Below, in pieces: positions 40,219 through 49,573 of a stretch of DNA of 64,000 nt (positions are counted from its first letter, which is position 1; every line of letters starts with the position of its first letter). Source of the stretch: Comamonas odontotermitis (GTDB lineage Bacteria; Pseudomonadota; Gammaproteobacteria; Burkholderiales; Burkholderiaceae_C). The position numbers were made by a program, and so were the translations under genes. The stretch covers positions 62,001 to 126,000 of the forward strand of contig NZ_JACHKZ010000004.1 in the NCBI RefSeq assembly GCF_014207855.1, given 5' to 3'. Below the pieces are notes generated by a model that had not been told where the DNA came from, ran no database searches, and worked only from the letters and a program-made list of their open reading frames with translations.

Positions 40219-40434
40219 GCCTGCATCTTGCCGTTTTGCCAGGGCCTTGGCTAGCGCAGCTCGTGAAAAGTCTGCCCGAGACTGCGGTAAACACATCCTC
40301 GTACCTCGGCCTTTGCGAAGGAGCCCCCCAGGGTGCGCGCGCCAAAGGCACAATGGACCGCTGTTGTTAATATTCATAAAAAGTGGCTTCGGCGCTTGAT
40401 CATCAAGCACCAATAGCTCATTGATCAATAGCAA

Positions 40435-40908
40435 ATGATCGAGAAGACCAGTGATGTGGCGTTGATGCGCCAGGCGGTTGAATTGGCACACCAAAACCGC
40501 CTTGCCGGTGGCCGCCCCTTTGGGGCCGTGCTGGCGCAGGACGGTGTGGTGATCGCCACGGGCGTCAATGAAATCATCGCCAGCCACGACCCCAGCACCC
40601 ATGCCGAGCTGCAGGCCATCCGCGTCGGCACCCGCGCCCGCGCCAATCCCAGCCTTGCGGGCCTGAGCATCTATGCGAGCGGCCATCCCTGTCCCATGTG
40701 CCTTGCCGCGCTGGTAGCAGGCAATGCCAGGCAGGTGTTCTTTGCGTTCGACAATGCCGATGCCGCGCCCTACAACCTGTCGAGCGAAGGCACCTACCAG
40801 CGCCTGGGTATTCAGTTGAATCCGCCACCGCTGCCCATTACCCGCATCGACACGGGCATCTCTGCCGCCCAGCTGTACGGCAACAGCCCCTGGCCGCAGC
40901 AGGGCTGA
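40435..40908 (+). CDS. Nucleoside deaminase, zinc-dependent CDA fold
   Basis: 157-residue cytidine/deoxycytidylate-deaminase-fold enzyme. The zinc ligands and proton shuttle are visible as H56-A-E58 (in DPSTHAELQAIR) and C86-P-M-C89. The GRPFGAVLA and AELQAIR blocks resemble guanine deaminases of the GuaD type more than TadA, but the base specificity is not certain. The MFS gene begins 6 bases after the stop. Confidence 0.88.
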   Translation: MIEKTSDVALMRQAVELAHQNRLAGGRPFGAVLAQDGVVIATGVNEIIASHDPSTHAELQAIRVGTRARANPSLAGLSIYASGHPCPMCLAALVAGNARQVFFAFDNADAAPYNLSSEGTYQRLGIQLNPPPLPITRIDTGISAAQLYGNSPWPQQG

Positions 40909-40914
40909 GCGGCC

Positions 40915-42174
40915 ATGTCGTCTGTGACCCAACCGGGCGCCCACGCGGCGCCTGCCATCCAGCCTGCACTCTGGCTGCTGACGGTGATACTTGTCACCCT
41001 CAATCTGCGCCCGTTTCTTACCGCGCCGGGCCCGCTGGGCCATGCCATACAGCAAGCCACCGGCATGGACTTGCGAGCTTTCTCCTGGCTCACCCTGCTT
41101 CCCATGGCCTTGATGGGCGTAGGCGGCTGGCTGGCGCCCGCAGCTTTGCAACGTCTGGGCGCGCGCACGGCCGTCTGCGCATCGTTGCTGCTCATTGCCT
41201 TAGGTTGTGCGCTGCGCCTCGCGCCAGCGGGCAACGCGACCTCCATCTTGCTGATTGCCACTGCCGGCCTGTGCGGCGTGGGCGTCGCCCTGGTGCAAAG
41301 CGCTTTGCCGGGGCTGATCAAACGCCAGTCGCCCGGCCATGTAGCGCCGATGATGGGCGTGTATTCCGCCGCACTGATGGGCGGTGGCGCGCTGGGCGCG
41401 CAGCTCTCGCCACTGGCCATGCAATGGGGCATGGGCTGGCAGGCGGCGATGGCTATCTGGGCGTTGCCCGTGCTGGCCGCATTGCCACTGGCATGGTGGG
41501 CGCTCTCGCGCATTCAGGCTCGTACAGCAGCGCCTCGCACGGGCAGCGCAGTACCCGTCAGCGACACCAGCTGGCTGATGCGGCGGCCCCGCACCTGGCT
41601 GCTGCTGATCAGCTTTGGCCTGATGAATGGCGGCTATGCCTCAACAGTGGCCTGGATTGCCCCCTTCTACCAAGGCCATGGCTGGTCGGCCGCGCAAAGC
41701 GGGTCGCTGCTGGCCCTCCTCTCTGTCGCGCAGGCCGCATCGGCCCTGGCCATGCCAGCGCTGGCGCGTCGCAAGATCGATCGGCGCGGCTGGATGCTGG
41801 CAGCCCTGGCTGCGCAGATCATCGGTTTTGCCGGCCTTGCGCTGTGGCCTGATGCCATGCCCACGGCCAATGCGGTCATTCTGGGTGCGGGGCTGGGCGG
41901 CTGCTTTGCGCTCTTCATGGTGCTGGCGCTTGACCATTTGCCCCGCCCCACCCAGGCTGGCGCCCTGAACGCATTGATGCAAGGCGGCGGCTTTGTTCTG
42001 GCGGCGCTGGCACCGCTCGTGATGGCGCAGCTGCACCATTGGAGCGGCAGCTGGACCAGCGGCTGGCTCTACCAGGCGGGCATGGCGCTGGCCGTCGCCG
42101 TGCTGGCGCTGCGGTTTGCCCCGCAGCACTATGCGCGGGTGATGCAAGCCCCGGTGCAACCGGCCTCTCCCTGA
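40915..42174 (+). CDS. MFS transporter, CynX/NimT family
   Basis: 419-residue inner-membrane transporter with twelve hydrophobic segments. The first segment contains LNLRPFLTAPGPL, the signature of the CynX/NimT (cyanate transporter-like) branch. It lies 6 bases after the deaminase gene, so the two are probably co-transcribed; a purine or pyrimidine-related substrate is a guess from that neighbour. Confidence 0.9.
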   Translation: MSSVTQPGAHAAPAIQPALWLLTVILVTLNLRPFLTAPGPLGHAIQQATGMDLRAFSWLTLLPMALMGVGGWLAPAALQRLGARTAVCASLLLIALGCALRLAPAGNATSILLIATAGLCGVGVALVQSALPGLIKRQSPGHVAPMMGVYSAALMGGGALGAQLSPLAMQWGMGWQAAMAIWALPVLAALPLAWWALSRIQARTAAPRTGSAVPVSDTSWLMRRPRTWLLLISFGLMNGGYASTVAWIAPFYQGHGWSAAQSGSLLALLSVAQAASALAMPALARRKIDRRGWMLAALAAQIIGFAGLALWPDAMPTANAVILGAGLGGCFALFMVLALDHLPRPTQAGALNALMQGGGFVLAALAPLVMAQLHHWSGSWTSGWLYQAGMALAVAVLALRFAPQHYARVMQAPVQPASP

Positions 42175-42266
42175 TTGCGGCGCTATGCTACGCAAGCAGG
42201 CAAAGCCTGTTTGCGCTGCAGCCTGACCCATCAGATTCGATTCTTCACTTTGAAAGGCTCTCTCCC

Positions 42267-42641
42267 ATGCAAGCACTGCAAGGAATGGCTTGGCTTCTTG
42301 TGCTGCAACTCGCTGGTGAAGCGCTGGCGCGCCTTCTGAACCTGCCGTTTCCCGGCCCGGTGGTCGGCATGCTGCTCCTGGTGGTGGCACTGGGTGTACC
42401 CCTGGTGCGCGAGCCGGTACAGGCCACGGCGCGCTTCTTGCTCTCGCACCTGTCGCTGCTGTTTGTGCCGGTGGGTGTGGGTGTCATCACCCACCTCGAT
42501 CTGCTGCGCAACTATGGGCTCAAGCTGATGCTGGTGATTGCCCTGTCCACCTGGGCCGGCATGGCCGTCACCGTGCTGCTGGTGCGCGTGTTGATGCGAG
42601 ATCAGTTTGCAGGCAACCAGAAGGAGTCTGGCGATGCCTGA
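42267..42641 (+). CDS. lrgA: CidA/LrgA family holin-like protein
   Basis: 124 residues with four transmembrane segments and the family pattern PGPVVGMLLLV. LrgA/CidA proteins act like holins and, with LrgB, modulate murein hydrolase export or small-acid transport. The ATG follows AAAGGCTC. A longer open frame upstream overlaps the MFS gene and is rejected. The last eight bases overlap lrgB. Confidence 0.9.
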   Translation: MQALQGMAWLLVLQLAGEALARLLNLPFPGPVVGMLLLVVALGVPLVREPVQATARFLLSHLSLLFVPVGVGVITHLDLLRNYGLKLMLVIALSTWAGMAVTVLLVRVLMRDQFAGNQKESGDA

Positions 42642-43359
42642 TTTCGTTCAGCTCTGGGTGTACCTGTCGTCTGCGCCGCTGTTCGGCCTGACGGCCACCC
42701 TCGTTGTCTATGTGCTGGCCCAGGCGCTGTATGTGCGCTCCGGCCAGGCGCCGTGGGCCAATCCTGTGCTCTGGTCAGTGGTGGTGCTGGGTTCTGCCCT
42801 GATGGTGACAGGCGTGTCCTATCCCACCTACTTTGCAGGCGCGCAGTTCATTCACTTTCTGCTGGGGCCTGCCGTGGTGGCGCTGGGCTTTCCGCTGTGG
42901 GAGCGGCGCGCCGAACTGCAGCGCAGCTGGAGCCGTTTTCTGCTCGCCGCTCTGGCCGGGGGAGCCACGGCGGCCATCGTCGCGGTGGCTGCGGGCTGGG
43001 CCGTGGGCCTGACCCCAGAGGTGCTGCGCTCGCTCGCGCCCAAATCGGTCACTGCGCCGGTCGCCATGGGGGTGGCAGAGAAAATCGGCGGCGTGCCAGC
43101 ACTGGCCGCCGTGTTTGCGGTGCTGACCGGCCTGGTCGGTGCGCTCTCGGCACGGGCCCTTTTCAAGCTGCTGGGTGTGGGCACCAGTGATCTGGACTGG
43201 GTCGCCCGTGGCTTTGCCCTCGGAACCGCCTCGCATGGCATTGGTGCCGCGCGCGCCCTGCAGGTAAACGCCGACGCCGGCGCCTACGCAGGCCTCGCCC
43301 TGAGTCTGCAGGTGTTGCTGGCGGCGCTGCTGATGCCACTTGTAGCGCGCTGGTTCTAA
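42634..43359 (+). CDS. lrgB: LrgB family protein
   Basis: 241 residues, polytopic, partner of LrgA. The family signature LAPKSVTAPVAMGVAEKIGG and the C-terminal FALGTASHGIGAARAL are both present. The ATG has AAGGAGT upstream, inside lrgA, and the genes overlap by eight bases, so they are translationally coupled. A LytS-type kinase that could regulate such genes is encoded about 7.6 kb away. Confidence 0.93.
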   Translation: MPDFVQLWVYLSSAPLFGLTATLVVYVLAQALYVRSGQAPWANPVLWSVVVLGSALMVTGVSYPTYFAGAQFIHFLLGPAVVALGFPLWERRAELQRSWSRFLLAALAGGATAAIVAVAAGWAVGLTPEVLRSLAPKSVTAPVAMGVAEKIGGVPALAAVFAVLTGLVGALSARALFKLLGVGTSDLDWVARGFALGTASHGIGAARALQVNADAGAYAGLALSLQVLLAALLMPLVARWF

Positions 43360-43488
43360 CAAATGCCACGTAGTGCAGTACCAACAAATACAAGCCGCTA
43401 TAAAAACAAGAGTGATTCAGCGCCTGCACCAAGCCCGATATGATCAAGGCATCACGATGAGCTATCAGATGGTGACTGTATTTTGGCA

Positions 43489-45099
43489 ATGAGTGCTTCT
43501 TCCGGAACCACGGCGCATGCGCCCAGCCGGGCGCCCTGGCTGTGGATTGCCGCGCTGGCCCTGCTGGTGATCATGACGCGGCTGTGGATGTCTTCCGCTG
43601 TCTCGTGGGACCAGAACGAGCAGTTGGTCTGGTCGCAACGGCTGCGGCTGGGCTATGGGCCGCAGCCACCGCTCTATACCTGGCTGCAATGGGCGGTGAA
43701 CCTTGTACTGGGGCCGACCACCCTGGCAGTGGGGCTGGTCAAGAACTCCCTGATCGCACTGACCTTTGTGTTCATGCTGCTGGCGGCACGCCAGGTGCTG
43801 CCCGAGCGCACCGCGTGGCTGGCGACGGCGGGCCTGGCCTGGTTGCCAGGCATTGGTTGGCAACTGCTGCGCGACCAAACCCACACCGTCATGCTGACCT
43901 GTGCAATTGCCTGCACCTGGTGGCTGGTGCTGCGCCATATCCGCAGTCCTCGCCCGCTGGGCTTTGTATGGATCGGTCTGGCAGTGGCCTGGGGGGTTCT
44001 GTCCAAGTACAGCTTTGTCCTGGTGGCCGTTGCCCTGCTGGCCGCGGCGTTGACCGTGCCAGCCCCGCGCCGCGCACTGCTGTCACGTGGCTTCTGGCTG
44101 GCGCCGCTGGTCACCGTGGTGCTGGTGTCCCCGCATGCGTGGTGGGTGCTGGAGCATTGGGACAAGGCCAGCGGCTCCACGCTCGACAAACTGCACCCCG
44201 CCGACACGCCTTCACGCCTGCACGGCCTGGCCACGGGCTCAGGCGATCTGCTTGCCTTTTTGCTACTGGCAGTGCTGCCCTGGCTGCTGATGGCGACCTA
44301 TACGCTGGGTAAATTCTGGAAAGCACCCGCTGCACCCGCCGCATCCGCTGACAGCAAGCACACCAGCTCCCTGCCTTGGGTGGAGCCTCTGCTGCGCCAC
44401 TACGCCATCGTGGTGGTGGGGGCATTGGCGTTGATGGTGCTGGCAGGCGCTTCCAAATTCGATGGCCGCTGGATCCAGCCCTTGCTGCTGATGGCTCCGC
44501 TGTGGGCGCTGTCGCGCTGGCCGCAGGCGGGTAACAACGCAAGAGGCGCGCGGCGCTATCTGACGGCGTGCCTGACCATCCTGGTGCTGATGTGCGCGAT
44601 TGCCATGCTGGCGCCGTTGCGCGATGCCCAGCGAGGCAATGGCGACCGGCTGAACTGGCAGCTGGATGCCATCGCCGCCAGTTTGCGCAATGCCGGCTTC
44701 GACGGCCATGGGGTGATTCTGGCCGAACACCACACCACAGGCGGCGTGCTCCACATGCTCTTTCCACAGGCCAAAGTGGTGGTCTGCGATGCCGATGACC
44801 CCGGTTTTCACCTCGGCTGCGCCTGGCGCAAGGCCGAGCGGGCCCGTGCGAAAGGTTTGCCGCTGCTGCAGGTATCGACCGAAACTCCGGCACCTGACGC
44901 CTGGTGGTGGGCTGCCTGGCCGATAGGCAGCATGCCCGAATGCCAGATCCATAACCTGCCCTACCGCTGGACTGATCCGGCCCAGGCGCAGATGCAGCTT
45001 GAATTCATCGTCTACCCGGCAGACACATCCGCCCCGGTGTCCGCTCCGGTCGCCGCTCGCCCCACCCTGCATGCCTCTGCGCACAGCCACTTGCAATGA
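43489..45099 (+). CDS. Membrane glycosyltransferase, GT39/ArnT-like
   Basis: 536-residue polytopic protein. After the first transmembrane helix the periplasmic loop carries WDQNEQLVW (acidic catalytic-type residues) and GPQPPLYTWL, the PPLY motif of polyprenyl-phosphate-dependent glycosyltransferases. About ten hydrophobic segments and a soluble C-terminal region follow. It probably transfers a sugar from an undecaprenyl-phosphate donor at the periplasmic face, but the acceptor is unknown. The ATG is preferred over the in-frame TTG six bases earlier. Its stop overlaps the hydrolase start. Confidence 0.85.
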   Translation: MSASSGTTAHAPSRAPWLWIAALALLVIMTRLWMSSAVSWDQNEQLVWSQRLRLGYGPQPPLYTWLQWAVNLVLGPTTLAVGLVKNSLIALTFVFMLLAARQVLPERTAWLATAGLAWLPGIGWQLLRDQTHTVMLTCAIACTWWLVLRHIRSPRPLGFVWIGLAVAWGVLSKYSFVLVAVALLAAALTVPAPRRALLSRGFWLAPLVTVVLVSPHAWWVLEHWDKASGSTLDKLHPADTPSRLHGLATGSGDLLAFLLLAVLPWLLMATYTLGKFWKAPAAPAASADSKHTSSLPWVEPLLRHYAIVVVGALALMVLAGASKFDGRWIQPLLLMAPLWALSRWPQAGNNARGARRYLTACLTILVLMCAIAMLAPLRDAQRGNGDRLNWQLDAIAASLRNAGFDGHGVILAEHHTTGGVLHMLFPQAKVVVCDADDPGFHLGCAWRKAERARAKGLPLLQVSTETPAPDAWWWAAWPIGSMPECQIHNLPYRWTDPAQAQMQLEFIVYPADTSAPVSAPVAARPTLHASAHSHLQ

Positions 45100-45884
45100 C
45101 GACCATCGCCACCCAGCAACACTGGATCAACGCCCCTGAAGGACGGCTTTTTGCGCAATCATGGACGCCCTCTGGCAGCGAAGCCCGCGCGCCCATCGTG
45201 ATGCTGCACGAGTCGCTGGGCAGCGTCGCCCTGTGGCGGGATTTTCCGGCCCAGCTGGCACAGGCCACAGGCCGCCGGGTGGTGGCGTATGACCGGCTGG
45301 GTTTTGGCCAGTCAGACGCGAGGGATGGTCTGCCCGATCTCGATTTTGTGGCGCAGGAAGCCGTGCGGTACTTTCCGGCCGTGCGCGAACAGTTGCAACT
45401 GGCAAGCTACGTGCTGCTGGGCCACAGCGTGGGTGGCGGCATGGCGGCGGAAATTGCCGCGCGCGCCGGCAGCGAATGCCGGGCGGTGATCACCATCGCC
45501 GCGCAGGCGCTGGTGGAGTCGCACACGCTTGCAGGCATCCGCGAGGCCCGCGCCCGGTTTCAAGAGTCTGAGCAGCTGGCGCGCCTGGCCAAATACCATG
45601 GTGACAAGGCGCGCTGGGTGGTGGACGCCTGGACCGAAACCTGGCTGAGCCCCGCCTTTGCCAACTGGTCGCTCGACAGCACCCTGCCCCGGCTCAGCAG
45701 CCCGCTGCTGGCGCTGCATGGCGAGCTCGACGAGTATGGCTCTGCCGCCCAGCCCGCCCGCATCACCCGGCTCGCTGGCGGCGGCGGACATTGCGAAATT
45801 CTGCCCGGCGCGCGCCACATGCCGCACCGCGAGATGCCCGAGCAGGTGCTCTTGCACATCGCGCAGTTTCTGAAGAACATTTGA
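45096..45884 (+). CDS. Alpha/beta hydrolase
   Basis: 262-residue alpha/beta-hydrolase with nucleophile S111 in GHSVGGG, an acid in GELDEYG and a terminal histidine in ARHMPHRE, so the catalytic triad looks complete. There is no signal peptide, so it is cytosolic. It overlaps the glycosyltransferase gene by four bases (ATGA) and ends in a strong terminator. Esterase or haloalkane-type chemistry cannot be separated from sequence. Confidence 0.88.
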   Translation: MTTIATQQHWINAPEGRLFAQSWTPSGSEARAPIVMLHESLGSVALWRDFPAQLAQATGRRVVAYDRLGFGQSDARDGLPDLDFVAQEAVRYFPAVREQLQLASYVLLGHSVGGGMAAEIAARAGSECRAVITIAAQALVESHTLAGIREARARFQESEQLARLAKYHGDKARWVVDAWTETWLSPAFANWSLDSTLPRLSSPLLALHGELDEYGSAAQPARITRLAGGGGHCEILPGARHMPHREMPEQVLLHIAQFLKNI

Positions 45885-45898
45885 AGCTACCAAAACAA

Positions 45899-45940
45899 TA
45901 GCTGCTGGCGCTTTACGGACAGGCGCCAGCAGCTAATTTT
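45899..45940 (+). terminator. Rho-independent terminator, AGCTGCTGGCGC palindrome
   Basis: TAGCTGCTGGCGC pairs perfectly with its complement around an 11-base loop, followed by ATTTTGT. The stem belongs to the AGCTAT/AGCTGCT palindrome family seen elsewhere in the window. It lies 15 bases after the hydrolase stop, before a convergent gene. Confidence 0.82.
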
Positions 45941-45962
45941 GTGATCTATCAGCGACTGATTC

Positions 45963-46622
45963 TCAGTAGGCAACGGTAAACCGCTGCTGCAGATGCGTGT
46001 TCTGCTCCAACGCATCGACCAGGGCCACCGCCAGATCCTGCACCGAGATATCCCCGACCTGCCCGCCCGCCTGCATCAGGGGCTCATCCTTGCCGGAGCG
46101 GTAGTGGCCCGTGCGGCCCTGCGCCTGCGCCGCAGACCCGCCATGAAAACCCACGGCAGGGCTGAGCATCGTCCAGTCCAGGTGGTGCTCCTTCTGCAGC
46201 TCGGTGTACATGTCACGCGCTGCGCTGGCTCCTGGCTTGATGGCAGCAGGAAACTCAGGCGAATCCACCAGTTGCTGGCCGTTGACGAACAGGCTGCCCG
46301 CGCCGCCCACCACCAGATAGCGCTTGATGCCCGCCGCCTTGACACCTTCCACAATGGCGCGCGATCCGCGCATGAAATCGTCGTAGATATGCGGATTGGT
46401 CCAGCCCGCGTTGTAGGCGCTCAGCACGGCGTGGCTGCCTGCCACTGCGTTTTTCACGGCATCGGCGTCCATCACATCGGCCTGCACCACTTTCAGGTGT
46501 GGCTGTGCGGCGATTTTTTCGGGCTGGCGAGCAAGCGCCACCACCTCGTGGCCGCGTTGCAGCAGCTCGTTCAATACGGCAGCGCCTACAAATCCGGTGG
46601 CGCCAATCAGTGCGACTTGCAT
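45963..46622 (-). CDS. NAD(P)-binding oxidoreductase, NmrA/YwnB-like
   Basis: 219-residue atypical short-chain dehydrogenase with the Rossmann motif GATGFVGAAVL at the N-terminus. The ATG is preceded by AAGGAA; an in-frame TTG upstream is not needed. Homologues are described as NAD(P)H-dependent reductases or redox sensors. It is divergent from a LysR gene with a good LysR-box candidate between them. Confidence 0.88.
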   Translation of the reverse strand: MQVALIGATGFVGAAVLNELLQRGHEVVALARQPEKIAAQPHLKVVQADVMDADAVKNAVAGSHAVLSAYNAGWTNPHIYDDFMRGSRAIVEGVKAAGIKRYLVVGGAGSLFVNGQQLVDSPEFPAAIKPGASAARDMYTELQKEHHLDWTMLSPAVGFHGGSAAQAQGRTGHYRSGKDEPLMQAGGQVGDISVQDLAVALVDALEQNTHLQQRFTVAY

Positions 46623-46708
46623 GGTGAATTCCTTGGTCAAAATGAAAAGAAGGCGTCTGGTGCGCCAGTGGTGTGCGTAGGCCTCTACTGTAGATTGCGA
46701 CCGTTCAT

Positions 46709-46723
46709 TTGATAATTCATCAA
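46709..46723. promoter_or_regulatory. Candidate LysR operator
   Basis: TTGATAATTCATCAA is a perfect 5-base inverted repeat with T-N11-A form, the standard LysR box, in the divergent promoter region of the NAD(P)-binding gene and the LysR gene. Confidence 0.55.
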
Positions 46724-46763
46724 TTTCTGCAATGATTGTTTAGCTCTACTTCAAAATTACCCC

Positions 46764-47669
46764 ATGGAAGACCTCAATCGCATGGCCGTGTTCGCCACCG
46801 TGGTGGAGCAAGGCTCCATGAGTGCCGCCGCGCGCACTCTGGGCATGACAGCATCGGCCGTCAGCCAGCACATTCGGCAGTTGGAAGCGCAATCGGGCTT
46901 GCCTCTGCTGCAGCGCACCACCCGCAAGCACAGCTTGACCGAAGCGGGACAACGCTTCTATGCGCAATGCGCCGTCATGTTGCAGGCAGCCCGCCAGGCC
47001 CGCGCCGAGCTGGAAGCCGAACGCGAAGAGCCAGTGGGCGAGCTGCGCATTGCCGCCGTGCTGGGCCTGGCCGCCCCACTGGGCCGCGCGCTGGCGCCCT
47101 TGTTGCATGCCCACCCGCAACTGCGTCTGCAGTTGCTGCTGGACGACGCGCACACCGATCTGGTCTCGGAGCGCATTGACCTCGCCGTGCGCCTGGGCAG
47201 CCTGCCCGATTCCAGCTGGGTGGCCCGCCCGCTGGGTCGCCTGCCCTGGTGGATCTGCGCGGCGCCCAGCCTGCTGGGCCCGCAAGCCCGGCTACCCGAG
47301 CATCCTCAGCAACTGCAGACCTTGCCGTGGATCGTGCGCAACACCGGCAAGACCCTGGTGACAGAGCTGCGCCTGCAGCACCTGGCCACGGGAACCAGTG
47401 CACAGTTGCACACCACGCCGCGCATCATCTGCAACCAGCAACAAGGCCTGCAGCAGCTGTGCAGTGAAGGCCTGGGCCTGGCCAGGCTCTTTTCGCTGGA
47501 CGTTGCCGAGCCCGTGGAGCGCGGCCAGTTGCTGCGTCTGCTGCCCGACTGGGACTGCGGCAGCCTGGACATCTGGGCCATCACGCCGCAGCGCCACGCC
47601 CTGCCCGCGCGCGTTCGCCTCGCGCTGGCGGCACTGCAGGCACACTTTGCACCATTGGCCATGCCATGA
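46764..47669 (+). CDS. LysR-family transcriptional regulator
   Basis: 301 residues: helix-turn-helix (about 5-65, with SAAARTLGMTASAVSQHIRQLE) and an effector domain. It is divergent from the NAD(P)-binding oxidoreductase gene, its likely target, with a T-N11-A palindrome between. Its stop is 10 bases from the convergent DMT gene. Confidence 0.9.
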   Translation: MEDLNRMAVFATVVEQGSMSAAARTLGMTASAVSQHIRQLEAQSGLPLLQRTTRKHSLTEAGQRFYAQCAVMLQAARQARAELEAEREEPVGELRIAAVLGLAAPLGRALAPLLHAHPQLRLQLLLDDAHTDLVSERIDLAVRLGSLPDSSWVARPLGRLPWWICAAPSLLGPQARLPEHPQQLQTLPWIVRNTGKTLVTELRLQHLATGTSAQLHTTPRIICNQQQGLQQLCSEGLGLARLFSLDVAEPVERGQLLRLLPDWDCGSLDIWAITPQRHALPARVRLALAALQAHFAPLAMP

Positions 47670-47679
47670 ACCATGGGCA

Positions 47680-48618
47680 CTACCGCACTGGTTTGCCCGC
47701 CCGGCTCTCCATGCGGTGATGGCCCCAGTTCATCAGCAGCATGCCCAGGATCGCCAAGGCGCCGCCATGCAGCAGCGATGCGGTAAAGGGCTCATTCAGC
47801 CAGAAACTGGAAAAAACCATGCCGAACAAAGGCACCAGCGCCATATAGGCTGCGGCGGCTCCAGCCCCCAGCACTTTCACACCGTTCAGATACCAGGCGT
47901 AGGCAAGTGCCGTGGCACCCAGTGCCAGCGCTGCGATGCTGAGCCACGCCTGTGCAGGCGCATCCGCCAGACTCCGCCACGCCGCAGGCCCCTCCAGCAC
48001 CAGACTTGCAGCCAGCAACAGTCCGGCGCCGATGGCGGCTGTCACGGTCGTGGTGGTGAGCGGATCGACACGGGCGAGCACCATCCGCCCAATCAAGGTA
48101 TAGGCCACCCAGCAAGCCGCGCAGCCCAGCAGCAGCAACTCCCCCGCGCCAGCGGCCGAAGATGGCAAGAAAACCAAAGATCCGCCACTGAGCGCATACA
48201 GCGCACCGGTCACGGCCAGCACCAGGCCCAGGCACATGGGCATGCTGACGGCTTCGCGGAACAACAACACGGCAAACAGCATGGTCAGTACCGGGTTGAG
48301 TGCCACCACCATCGCCGCCTTGCCCGCCGGTACGGTTTGGAGCGCCAGCATGAAGAACACCGAATACCCAAGCACGCCCACGGCAGAAGCGCATGCCAAT
48401 CCCATCCACTGCCGCGAGCCGAGGGCCCACAACGCGCCAATGCGCCCGCTGCGGCGCAGCCACAGCAAAAGCACTGCACTGGCCAGCAGAAACCGCAAGC
48501 TGGCCGCTGCAAGCGGCGGCATGGCCTGTGCAACAACCCGCCCCCAGGGCCAGGAAGCGCCCCATAAGGCAGCCATGCCAACCAGACACCAGTGTGTGGA
48601 ATACCGTGATGCGTTCAT
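47680..48618 (-). CDS. EamA-type DMT transporter
   Basis: 312-residue ten-helix exporter with two EamA repeats, complete from MNASRYST to a basic C-terminus. It is divergent from another LysR gene with 51 bases between the start codons, which suggests control by that regulator. The substrate is unknown. It is the second DMT-LysR pair in the window, the other being at 31-33 kb; the two exporters are not close duplicates. Confidence 0.9.
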   Translation of the reverse strand: MNASRYSTHWCLVGMAALWGASWPWGRVVAQAMPPLAAASLRFLLASAVLLLWLRRSGRIGALWALGSRQWMGLACASAVGVLGYSVFFMLALQTVPAGKAAMVVALNPVLTMLFAVLLFREAVSMPMCLGLVLAVTGALYALSGGSLVFLPSSAAGAGELLLLGCAACWVAYTLIGRMVLARVDPLTTTTVTAAIGAGLLLAASLVLEGPAAWRSLADAPAQAWLSIAALALGATALAYAWYLNGVKVLGAGAAAAYMALVPLFGMVFSSFWLNEPFTASLLHGGALAILGMLLMNWGHHRMESRAGKPVR

Positions 48619-48669
48619 GGAACGCTACTATTCACTTATCTTCATTCATCATCAAATGAGCAAACACTC

Positions 48670-49563
48670 ATGACATTTGCGCAACTGGAAATCTTCTCGA
48701 TGCTGGCCCGGATGGGAAGCTTCTCCCGCGCCGCCACGGCCCTGGGCATTACCCAGAGTGGGGTCAGCCATGCCATCAAGCAACTGGAGATGGAATGGGA
48801 TGCCAGCCTGTTCGACCGCGAAGGGGCAGCTGCAACCTTGACCGATGTAGGCACACGGCTGCTCACCCGTGCGAATGACATTCTTCAGCAAAAGGACGCC
48901 CTGCAGCAGGAAGCCCTTGCAGAGCGCGGCATTGCACGCGGAACCCTGCGCATCGCCTCGTTTGGCGCCACTTCCTCGCTGCACCTGCTGCCCGGGCTCA
49001 TGGCACGCTACCAGCAGGCCCATCCATACGTCGAAGTGCAGATTGAAGAAGCGCAAGACAGCGTGGTGGTGCAATGGCTGCTCGCGCGGCGCGTGGAGCT
49101 GGGCTTTGTCGTGCTGCCCGACGATCGATTTGACACCCTGCCCCTCGCAGAGGATGAGCTGGTGGCTGTGCTTCCATCCTCACATGCCCTGGCCGGCAAG
49201 ACGGCCATCTCCGCCATGGATTTTCATGGCCTGCCGTTCATTCGCACCTCTGCGGGCTCGGGCCCGTATATCGATGCCTTCCTGGCAAGCGAAGGCGCCG
49301 TGCCCAAAACCCTGTTTCGGTTTGAACAACTCTCCTCAATGATGGGCTTTGTCGCGCAAGGCAATGCGGTCACCATGGCGGCCCGCCTGGCGCTACCGGA
49401 GGCGCCAGATGGCATCACCTACCGCAGCCTGGAGCCGCCCCGCCGCAGAGAAATCGCGCTTGCGGCTCTGCGCTTTGACAAGCTCTCGCCCGCTGCGCGC
49501 GCATTCATCGACCTGGCACGCAAAGCGCGCAAGCTGGTGGTGCCGGAGACTGTCAGGAGTTAG
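48670..49563 (+). CDS. LysR-family transcriptional regulator
   Basis: 297 residues with N-terminal helix-turn-helix (FSRAATALGITQSGVSHAIKQLE) and the usual effector fold. It faces the DMT gene at 47.7-48.6 kb across a very short gap. The start codon sits in a small inverted repeat (ATGAG and CTCAT), which could be an autoregulatory operator. Its stop is 10 bases from the convergent MFS gene. Confidence 0.9.
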   Translation: MTFAQLEIFSMLARMGSFSRAATALGITQSGVSHAIKQLEMEWDASLFDREGAAATLTDVGTRLLTRANDILQQKDALQQEALAERGIARGTLRIASFGATSSLHLLPGLMARYQQAHPYVEVQIEEAQDSVVVQWLLARRVELGFVVLPDDRFDTLPLAEDELVAVLPSSHALAGKTAISAMDFHGLPFIRTSAGSGPYIDAFLASEGAVPKTLFRFEQLSSMMGFVAQGNAVTMAARLALPEAPDGITYRSLEPPRRREIALAALRFDKLSPAARAFIDLARKARKLVVPETVRS

Positions 49564-49573
49564 CTCAACACTG

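Noticed and set aside
39427..41151. Extended 574-codon version of the methyltransferase
   Set aside because: The extra N-terminal part runs antisense through the deaminase gene, which has intact zinc motifs. The ATG at 40218 gives a normal protein.
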